A DNA stretch of 13,434 nucleotides from Sporichthyaceae bacterium. GTDB taxonomy: Bacteria > Actinomycetota > Actinomycetes > JACCUZ01. The first letter of the stretch is position 1; every line of letters begins with the position of its first letter. This document shows, piece by piece, positions 1 to 5,276 of the stretch. A program made the translations under genes and the position numbers. The notes under the pieces were generated by a model. It was not told the origin of the DNA, did not search any database, and saw nothing but the letters and a program-made list of their open reading frames with translations. The stretch is from the NCBI GenBank assembly GCA_013698395.1, contig JACCUZ010000077.1, positions 1 through 13,434 on the forward strand, read 5' to 3'.

Positions 1-65
1 CCTCCCGGGCCGTCGGGCTGGTCGCCGAGGCCCTGCACGGCCGGCGCTTCGTCGCCCGCCTGTAG
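1..65 (+). CDS. C-terminal end of an unidentified protein (5' part outside window)
   Basis: An open frame enters from the left edge and ends at the TAG at 63-65. The last twenty residues read SRAVGLVAEALHGRRFVARL, a plausible amphipathic helix, and every codon ends in G or C as expected for a real actinobacterial gene. Too little is visible to assign a family. The opposite strand of the same stretch is also open (a GTG at about 72 reading left), but its Arg/Ser/Thr/Pro-rich product looks less like protein, so plus-strand coding is preferred. If plus is right, this gene and the permease gene ending at 568 converge on the 66-567 spacer. Confidence 0.45.
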   Translation, partial: SRAVGLVAEALHGRRFVARL

Positions 66-154
66 CCCACTGCTGCGCCGCCCGCTCCAGCCCGGCGCTG
101 GGTCGCCCCGCTCTGACCCCGGGAACCCGCCTGCCCAAGCAGGGCCAAACAGTC

Positions 155-181
155 CGGAAACGTTTCCGCGGAAACGCTTTT
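155..181. promoter_or_regulatory. Double LacI-type operator-like palindrome
   Basis: CGGAAACGTTTCCG (155-168) is a perfect 14-bp palindrome with the central CG typical of LacI/GalR operators. GGAAACGCTTTT (170-181) is a second, imperfect copy whose centre lies 14 bp away. Between them CGTTTCCGCGGAAACG (161-176) is itself a perfect 16-bp palindrome, so the half-sites interlock. The motif differs from the TGAACGNTCA sites near 5126-5167, so it would belong to a different LacI-family regulator, not encoded here. No start of a gene facing away from it is visible, unless the gene at the left edge actually lies on the minus strand. Binding is inferred from symmetry only. Confidence 0.5.
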
Positions 182-194
182 CGCCCGCCCACAA

Positions 195-250
195 CTCTGA
201 CCCCGGGACACAACTGGGGCAGCAGGGGCGGGAGTGGCGCGGACGACGCC
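195..250. repeat. 56-bp direct repeat, copy 1
   Basis: This block matches 438-493 over 56 bp with two mismatches (GGGAG against GCGAG, and GACGACGCC against GACGGCGCC). It begins with the CTCTGACCCCGGGA core. The two copies start 243 bp apart in the same orientation and bracket the 28-bp tandem repeat. Confidence 0.8.
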
Positions 251-294
251 ACACCAGGCGTCTCCAGCCCCGGATGTGTCTCGGAGTCAGCCAG

Positions 295-357
295 CCTGCT
301 GGAAGCACCGGGCCGAGCCGGACCTGCTGAAAGCAGCGGGCCGAGCCGGACCTGCTG
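295..357. repeat. 28-bp tandem repeat, 2.25 copies
   Basis: The 28-bp unit starting CCTGCTG and ending GGGCCGAGCCGGA occurs at 295-322 and 323-350 with two differences, followed by a partial third copy (CCTGCTG at 351-357). There are no spacers, so it is not a CRISPR. It is non-coding in the reading adopted here. Confidence 0.75.
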
Positions 358-437
358 GGTTCGGCCAGATGACCGCATCCCGGCTCTGACCCCGCACGCA
401 CGCGCCCGCCTCTGACCCCGGCGCTGGGCTGGCCCCT

Positions 438-493
438 CTCTGACCCCGGGACACAACTGGGGCAGCAGGGGCGCGAGTGGCGCGGACGGCGCC
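438..493. repeat. 56-bp direct repeat, copy 2
   Basis: Second copy of the block at 195-250, in the same orientation with two mismatches. It ends about 75 bp from the 3' end of the permease gene. High identity in non-coding DNA suggests a fairly recent duplication. Confidence 0.8.
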
Positions 494-567
494 GGGCCGG
501 GACCGGCCGGCGGCTGGCTCAGCCGGATGACCACCGGCATGCCCTCGGTCGAGGCCAACCGGCAGGG

Positions 568-1452
568 TCAGCCCTTGACACCGCCCTCGTTGGCGCCGGC
601 CACGAACCGCTTCTGGAAGATGATGAAGACGACCGCGACCGGGATGGTCATCAGCAGGGCAGCGGCCATGGCGATCGGGAACTGGTTTCCAGCCCCCAGC
701 TGACCGCTGGTCAGTGTGGCAACGCCTTTGGTCAGGGTGTTCAGGTTCGGGTCCTGTGAGGCGACGATGAAGTGCGGCAGCTCGTTCCATGATCCCTGGA
801 AGCTCAGGATCGTCAGGGTGATCAGCGCCGGTCGAGCCATCGGGAGCACGACGGACCAGAAGATGCGGAAGGTGCCCGCGCCATCGATGCGCGCGGCTTC
901 CTCGATGCTCGGGTTCACCGACTCGAAGAACTGCTTCATGATGAACACCCCCGCGGCGTCGGCGATGAGCGGCATCCACAGCGCCGGATGCGTGTCGTAC
1001 ATGCCGAGCTGGTTGAGAACCAGGAACTTCGGGATGAGAAGGACCACCCCCGGTACCGCGAGCAGAGCCAGCAACGCGGTGAACAGTGCACTGCGCCCGC
1101 GGAACTTGATGCGGGCGAGCGCGTAGCCGGCGAGCGAGTCGAAGAAGACCCGGCCGGCGGTGACGAGGATCGCGACGGTGGCGGAGTTGAAGAACCACAG
1201 GGGGAAGTCGGTCTGCGCGAGCCGGTCGAAGGCGTCGGTCGTGAACGGGTCGGGAAGCAAGGACAGCGGGTTGCTCGTGGCGTCGGAGTTGCTCTTGACG
1301 CTCGTCGCCAGCTGGATGAAGAAGGGGTAGATGTAGATGATCGCGAACACCAGCAGGGTCAGATAACCCAGCAGCTTGCCGACCGGGAAGCCGCCAGGTC
1401 GTCCTTGTGCGGGCGCGGTGTCAGCTGTGCGGCGGACCGTCGACGAGCTCAT
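568..1452 (-). CDS. Carbohydrate ABC transporter permease, MalG type
   Basis: This is the second membrane subunit of an ABC sugar importer, 294 residues, normal for the MalG/GanQ-like family (binding-protein-dependent transport inner-membrane component). A first membrane helix lies at about residues 27-48, followed by an external loop and further hydrophobic helices. The cytoplasmic EAA loop, which docks on the ATPase, reads EEAARIDGAGTFRIF at about 184-198 and ends in the conserved VLP at 202-204. The ATG at 1452 overlaps the stop of the upstream permease (ATGA), so the two should be translationally coupled and made in equal amounts, as expected for a heterodimeric pore. The protein ends GGVKG, a typical end for these permeases. 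No ATPase gene is adjacent; many actinomycete sugar importers share a distant MsiK-type ATPase, which is the likely case here. Substrate specificity cannot be read from the permease. Confidence 0.93.
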   Translation of the reverse strand: MSSSTVRRTADTAPAQGRPGGFPVGKLLGYLTLLVFAIIYIYPFFIQLATSVKSNSDATSNPLSLLPDPFTTDAFDRLAQTDFPLWFFNSATVAILVTAGRVFFDSLAGYALARIKFRGRSALFTALLALLAVPGVVLLIPKFLVLNQLGMYDTHPALWMPLIADAAGVFIMKQFFESVNPSIEEAARIDGAGTFRIFWSVVLPMARPALITLTILSFQGSWNELPHFIVASQDPNLNTLTKGVATLTSGQLGAGNQFPIAMAAALLMTIPVAVVFIIFQKRFVAGANEGGVKG

Positions 1453-2657
1453 GCCGATCGACCCCCTGCAGCACTGGTCGGGCTGGACGGTTGCGCCGCG
1501 CGCGCCCTGGCGCTGGCCCGCCGTACCGCTTTCTTGTCTCTGGCCGCGTCCTTGTCGCGCATGACGAACCGTTGCAGCGACGTGAGCAGCACGATGATCG
1601 CGAACAGGACGAAGGCCATTGCTGCTCCGACGCCCCACTCGTTCTGGCGGAAGGAGTACAGGTAGGACAGGAACGCCGGTGTCAGGGTGGTCTTGGCCGG
1701 TCCGCCTCCGCTCATGATGTAGATCTGGTCGAAGACCTGCCAGGTCCCGATCAGACCCAGGGTGGTCACCAGGAAGACCGTGGGCTTGAGCTGCGGAAGG
1801 GTGACGAACCGAAAGCGCTGCCACCGGTTGGTGCCGTCGATGACCGCGGCTTCCTCGATCTCGCGCGGGACGTCCTGCAACGCGGCGAGGAACATCAGCA
1901 TGAAGGTGCCGGCGGTGGTCCACACGACGAGGAAGATGATCGCGCACATCGCGACGCTCGGGCCGGAGATCCACTCCCAGAGCGTCAGACCGCCGATCGA
2001 GCTGTCGGTGAGGGCGCCCGGTGGTGCCTCGGGGTCCCACACACCGAGTGCACCCCCGATGACGTGGATCAGACCACGCGCGTCGGAGAACCACACGGGT
2101 CCGTCGATGCCGACCAGGCCCAGGGTCGCGTTCACCGCGCCGCCGCCGGTGAAGATGAACAGGAACACCAGGCTGATGGCCACCGAGCTCGTGACCGACG
2201 GGAAGTAGAACGCCGTCCGGAAGAAGCCCCGACCACGGAGCTTCTGGTTGAGCACCATGGCGAGGAAGAGGGCCAGGGCGGTCTGGACCGGCACGACGAT
2301 CGCCACGTAGAAGGCCGTGTTGCGCAGGCTGGTCATGAAGTCGCGCCGCACCAGACCGTCCTCGAGGAAGAGCCGCTGGTAGTTCTCCGCCCCGACGAAT
2401 CCGACGCTGCCCGAGAACGGGCTGCCCTGCCCGGTCCAGTCGCTGAGGCTCACCCACAACGCCATCAGAATCGGCAGCAGGAGGAAGAGCACCAGCACCG
2501 TGGTCGCGGGCGCGACGAACAGCCAGCCCGCGACGCCCTGGCCGGCTCTGCTCGAGCTGCCTCCGCCGGCCGGCGGCGCCGGTTCGGGAGGCCGGGAGGC
2601 TGCCTGTGCGCCGGCGCCCGTAGCGAGCGGCGAGGTGCCGGGTGTGGTTGCGGACAC
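1449..2657 (-). CDS. Carbohydrate ABC transporter permease, MalF type
   Basis: First membrane subunit of the importer, 402 residues and longer than the roughly 300 usual for the family. The extra length comes from a Pro/Ala/Gly/Ser-rich N-terminal tail (about residues 1-40), an enlarged segment between membrane helices at about 170-230, and a basic Ala/Arg/Ser-rich C-terminal tail after 366. The first helix lies at about 43-68. The EAA loop reads EEAAVIDGTNRWQRF at 268-282 with the conserved TLP at 286-288. The start is GTG at 2657, preceded by an AAGAGG-like ribosome site. It overlaps the following permease by four bases and lies 88 bp downstream of the binding-protein gene, behind an RNA hairpin. 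It is intact although the upstream binding-protein gene is broken. Confidence 0.92.
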   Translation of the reverse strand: MSATTPGTSPLATGAGAQAASRPPEPAPPAGGGSSSRAGQGVAGWLFVAPATTVLVLFLLLPILMALWVSLSDWTGQGSPFSGSVGFVGAENYQRLFLEDGLVRRDFMTSLRNTAFYVAIVVPVQTALALFLAMVLNQKLRGRGFFRTAFYFPSVTSSVAISLVFLFIFTGGGAVNATLGLVGIDGPVWFSDARGLIHVIGGALGVWDPEAPPGALTDSSIGGLTLWEWISGPSVAMCAIIFLVVWTTAGTFMLMFLAALQDVPREIEEAAVIDGTNRWQRFRFVTLPQLKPTVFLVTTLGLIGTWQVFDQIYIMSGGGPAKTTLTPAFLSYLYSFRQNEWGVGAAMAFVLFAIIVLLTSLQRFVMRDKDAARDKKAVRRASARARAAQPSSPTSAAGGRSA

Positions 2658-2689
2658 GATCGCCCTCTTTTCGGGATGGATGGAGGCGG

Positions 2690-2735
2690 ACCGTCGAGGC
2701 CAGCGGGAAGCCCGAGTACGGCCGGCCCCGACGGT
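2690..2735 (-). terminator. Intra-operon hairpin between binding-protein and permease genes
   Basis: On the minus-strand transcript the arm ACCGUCGGGGCC (2735-2724) pairs with GGCCUCGACGGU (2701-2690): twelve base pairs, eleven of them Watson-Crick plus one G-U, around a 22-nt loop. It begins 10 nt after the binding-protein stop codon and ends about 32 nt before the permease start. No U-tract follows. In importer operons such hairpins often protect or partly terminate the upstream message so that binding protein is made in excess over permease; that role is inferred here. Confidence 0.6.
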
Positions 2736-2745
2736 GCGCGCTGTC

Positions 2746-3992
2746 TTACTGCTGCAGGGCCGCCTCGGCGTTGCTCTGCACCGTGCCGAGCAGCTTCGCC
2801 GGGTCCTGGGACTTCAGCTGCTGCAGTCCTGAGTCGAAGTCCGCCAGCACGCTCTCCATGCCGGGGGCGTTGACCGGGCCCTGCCCGTAGTCCGCGCCCG
2901 CGACGAACGGCGCGTCGTCGGGTACTTCTCGATGTACGCGTCCTTGGCGGACTGACGTGAGGGCATGACTCCGAACGCGTCAGCGGCCGCGAGCTGTGCG
3001 TCGACCGTCGTCAGTGCCTCGACCAGCGACATCGACTGCTCCTTGAACTCGCTCGCCGCGGCGATGCCGTAGCACTGCGTGAACAGCAAGGTGCCCTTGC
3101 CTGCGGGACCCTCGGGCAGTTCGTGGACGGTGTACTCGACGTCGGGATAGTCATTCTTCATCGCACCCCGGATCCAGTTGCCCTCCATGGTCATCGCGCC
3201 CTTGCCCGTACCGAAGGCCTCGCCGCCCCAGCCCGTGTCGACCTGCGACGGGTACTTGAAGGTGCCGGCGGCGATCTGGTCCTTGACGTACTGGACGGCC
3301 TCGACGTTCTCGGGGGCGTCGGCTGTGACCTGCGTGGAGTCCTCGCTGAGGAGCCAGCCGCCGTTCTGCACCATGAACGCGCCGATGCGGTCGCGGGTGT
3401 CCCCGATCACCATTCCGGCCTGCTTGCCGGTGGTCAGCGTCTTCGCCACGGTGGCCAGCTCCTCCCAGGAGGTAGGCACGTCCGCGTCGGTCAGACCGGC
3501 CGCCTTCCAGGAGTCGGCACGGATCTCGAGGGCCAGCGTGGAGAAGTCCTTGGGTACGCAGTACTGCTGGCCCTCGAAGGTGAAGGTCTGCCGAAGCGAC
3601 TCGTAGAAGTCCTCGTTGTCCTTCATCTTTTCGGCGTACGCATCCAGCGAGCCCGCCTTGGCGAGGTCGGCGAAGCGCGCCGCGTCGACGTAGAAGACGT
3701 CCGGCGGGTTGCCGCCGGCGAACCCCTGCGACAGCTGCTGCGGTAGGTCCTGTGCGACGACCACCTTCACCGTGTTGCCCGACTCCTTCGCTCACGCCTC
3801 CGCGGTGTCGGTGACGAACGCTGTCTCGGGGTCACCGCTGGAGGCGATGAGCACCTCCAGAGCGGCCTTGCCGGTCTTCTGCTTGGCGTCACCCGCCTTG
3901 TCGTCGAAGCTGCTCCCGCCGCCGCAGCCGGCGGCGGCCAGCAACATGGCGAGGACTCCACTGATGGTCGCGGCTCGTCTCGTTGTGCGCAT
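2746..3992 (-). pseudogene. Sugar ABC transporter substrate-binding lipoprotein, broken by a stop and a frameshift
   Basis: The intact product would be an extracellular family-1-type solute-binding lipoprotein of about 415 residues that delivers sugar to the two permeases. The N-terminus MRTTRRAATISG leads into a hydrophobic stretch and the lipobox LAAAGC, followed by a Gly/Ser linker. Two lesions are seen. The frame reads TAEA-stop-AKESG at 3792-3794 (TGA), where TGG (Trp) would restore it. At about 2919-2921, after IEKYP, one base is missing; adding it restores DDAPFVAGADYGQGPVNAPG and continues to the TAA at 2746-2748. Without repair the frame ends at 2814. The start at 3992 was chosen because AGGAGA lies about 11 nt upstream; an in-frame ATG at 4010 overlaps the regulator stop (ATGA) and is the alternative. 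The downstream piece could start at GTG 3770 but would lack a signal peptide. Either this is a true pseudogene or the sequence has errors. Confidence 0.85.
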
Positions 3993-4006
3993 GGGCACTG
4001 TTCTCC

Positions 4007-5071
4007 TCATGATGATGGGACTAGTGAAGGTGTGGAGCGCGTGCTGCTGGGTCGCACGATCAGATCCGGAGCGATCAGCTTTTCTGCCGGTGCGACGGTC
4101 GCGTCGGCGAGTCGTTCGGCGAGCAGCTCGACGAGCGTGACCGCCGCCTGCTCGACGGGTTGCCGGACGCTGCTCAGCCCCGGCGACACGGCCACCGCGA
4201 CCGGGGTGTCGTCAAACCCGACCACCCCCACGTCCTCGCCGGCGGCGAGCCCCCGGTCGGTGACCGCGCCCATGGCGCCGAGCGCGAGGGAGTCGCTCGC
4301 GCACACCAGGCCGGTCGGTGGGGAACTCTGCTGAAACAGCCGGGTGGCCAACGCATGGCCCGTTGTGACGCCGTCCTCGCCACGGGCGGCGAGCCCACGG
4401 GTGGGCAGCTGGTGCGCTCGGACGGCGCGCAGCCAGCCAGAGTGCCGGTCGTCTCCGACACCGGAGCCCGCCGGCCACCCGAGGAAGGCGATGCGCCGGT
4501 GACCCTGCTCCACGAGATGGTCGACCGCGGCTGCGGTGCCGGCCGCCCCGTCGACGTCGACCCAGGCATGGCTGGCCCGGCGCTCCCCCCACGGCCGGCC
4601 GAACGTGATGAAGGGCAGTCCCCGCTCGGCCAGCCAGGCGGTGCGGGCGTCGCCCGGGTGGGTGCCGGCCAGAGCGAACCCGTCCACCGCGCGCCGCCGG
4701 AGGAGGTCGTCGTACCCCTCGATCTCCTTGGCGTCGTCCGCCGCGGCGAAGAGCAGGACGTTGTAGCCGTGGCGGTCGGCTGCCTCACACAGCGCGTGCA
4801 GGAACCGGTCGAGCACCGCGCCGTTGATGCCGTCACGGGTGGGCTCGATGCGGAACCCGATCAGCTGGGAGGAGCTGGTGCGCAGGGATCGGGCCGCCTG
4901 GTTGGGCCGGTAGCCCAGCGAGTCGATCGCCTGCTTGGCGCGAGCAAGGGTGTCCGGGGCCAGCCGGTGCGGGGCGTTAAGAGCGTTGGAGATCGTCTGG
5001 CGGGACACCCGGGCGTGCCGGGCGACGGCTTCCAGCGTGACCTGCTCTCGCGTGTACACCCGCTCGCTCAC
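4007..5071 (-). CDS. LacI-family transcriptional regulator of the sugar operon
   Basis: A 354-residue repressor-type protein. The N-terminal helix-turn-helix (about residues 11-35) reads VTLEAVARHARVSRQTISNA, followed by the hinge helix around YRPNQAARSLR (54-64), both classic LacI/GalR features. The rest is a periplasmic-binding-protein-like sensor domain with the expected segments: the VDGFALAGT strand-turn, WVDVDGAAG, GHRRIAFLG, GLVCASDSLALGAM and VGVVGFDDTP near the end. The start is GTG at 5071 behind AGAGG. It is the first gene of the importer operon, and its TGA overlaps an ATG in front of the binding-protein gene (ATGA at 4007-4010), so it is probably co-transcribed and self-regulated. 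It most likely binds the TGAACGNTCA palindromes just upstream and responds to the imported sugar or a derivative; the effector is unknown. Confidence 0.93.
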   Translation of the reverse strand: MSERVYTREQVTLEAVARHARVSRQTISNALNAPHRLAPDTLARAKQAIDSLGYRPNQAARSLRTSSSQLIGFRIEPTRDGINGAVLDRFLHALCEAADRHGYNVLLFAAADDAKEIEGYDDLLRRRAVDGFALAGTHPGDARTAWLAERGLPFITFGRPWGERRASHAWVDVDGAAGTAAAVDHLVEQGHRRIAFLGWPAGSGVGDDRHSGWLRAVRAHQLPTRGLAARGEDGVTTGHALATRLFQQSSPPTGLVCASDSLALGAMGAVTDRGLAAGEDVGVVGFDDTPVAVAVSPGLSSVRQPVEQAAVTLVELLAERLADATVAPAEKLIAPDLIVRPSSTRSTPSLVPSS

Positions 5072-5125
5072 CGCCTCTGCCTCTTGGTCTTGCTGCCGTT
5101 CCGTGACACCATGCGGGCCGTGTTC

Positions 5126-5135
5126 TGAACGATCA
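5126..5135. promoter_or_regulatory. Probable LacI-family operator, site 1
   Basis: TGAACGATCA is a near-perfect palindrome with central CG and differs by one base from site 2 at 5158-5167. It lies 55 bp upstream of the regulator start, where binding would block leftward transcription. Assigned to the adjacent LacI-family protein by position and symmetry only. Confidence 0.55.
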
Positions 5136-5157
5136 AATCGGCCATGTTACGGCGATA

Positions 5158-5167
5158 TGAACGTTCA
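5158..5167. promoter_or_regulatory. Probable LacI-family operator, site 2
   Basis: TGAACGTTCA is a perfect 10-bp palindrome with the central CG step that LacI/GalR proteins recognise. Its start is exactly 32 bp from that of site 1, about three helical turns, so two dimers could sit on the same DNA face. It lies about 110 bp upstream of the debranching-gene start. Confidence 0.6.
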
Positions 5168-5264
5168 ATGTCGTGTGCAGCAGAGGGTGCTGCCCGATCC
5201 ATGTCGGTGTCAAGGGGCAGGATCCCCGAGACTCGGCAGCCGGACCCGCGCTCCAGGGCGCCGC

Positions 5265-5270
5265 AAGGAG
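5265..5270 (+). promoter_or_regulatory. Ribosome binding site of the debranching gene
   Basis: AAGGAG lies six bases before the ATG at 5277. It decides the start: the frame is open back to 4935, but that upstream part overlaps the regulator gene antisense and has no such site. Confidence 0.75.
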
Positions 5271-5276
5271 CGACCG

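Larger units (their letters stand above)
111..452. repeat. Five interspersed copies of CTCTGACCCCG
   Basis: The exact 11-mer CTCTGACCCCG begins at 111, 195, 384, 410 and 438. The copies at 111, 195 and 438 extend to CTCTGACCCCGGGA. The copies at 111 and 438 are also preceded by a similar CCGGCGCTGGG segment (about 92-102 and 418-428), so larger blocks have been copied. On the other strand the core reads TCCCGGGGTCAGAG. No role can be assigned from one window. Confidence 0.7.
66..567. other. Gene-free spacer with repeats and operator-like palindromes
   Basis: This stretch of about 500 bp contains no convincing gene on either strand. It holds five copies of an 11-bp motif, a 56-bp near-identical duplication, a 28-bp tandem repeat and a LacI-type double palindrome, each listed separately. 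A small inverted repeat (GCCGG at 522-526, CCGGC at 534-538) lies about 30 bp downstream of the permease stop and could be a weak terminator, but its 5-bp stem is not convincing. The number of duplicated pieces suggests a spacer that has been rearranged. Confidence 0.6.
5072..5276. promoter_or_regulatory. Divergent promoter region between regulator operon and debranching gene
   Basis: This 205-bp spacer must drive transcription leftwards into the regulator/importer genes and rightwards into the debranching enzyme. It is locally less GC-rich around 5120-5170, as promoters in GC-rich genomes often are. On the minus strand the hexamers TTGAAC and TTGATC lie inside the two operator palindromes and could be -35 boxes, but no convincing -10 partner is seen. 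A shared region with two operators suggests both directions are repressed together. Confidence 0.6.

Noticed and set aside
295..357. CRISPR-like array
   Set aside because: The units are directly adjacent with no spacers and there are no cas genes.
522..538. Terminator for the import operon
   Set aside because: The stem is only 5 bp with a 7-nt loop and no T-tract; too weak to list as a feature.
568..2457. A 629-residue minus-strand frame extending the MalG-type permease far upstream
   Set aside because: The part above 1452 overlaps the MalF-type permease out of frame and is Arg/Pro/His-rich nonsense. The ATGA overlap gives the natural start.
1407..2873. A 488-residue plus-strand open frame antisense to the permeases
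   Set aside because: Its composition (Glu/Arg/Asp/His/Gly-rich, low complexity) is typical of the shadow of a high-GC gene, and the minus strand encodes a clear permease.
3792..3794. TGA in the binding-protein gene as a recoded selenocysteine codon
   Set aside because: The family has no selenoproteins, no following stem-loop was recognised, and a second independent lesion exists downstream; Trp TGG to TGA is simpler.
4160..5128. A 322-residue plus-strand frame opposite the LacI gene
   Set aside because: It is the antisense shadow of a clearly recognisable LacI-family protein.
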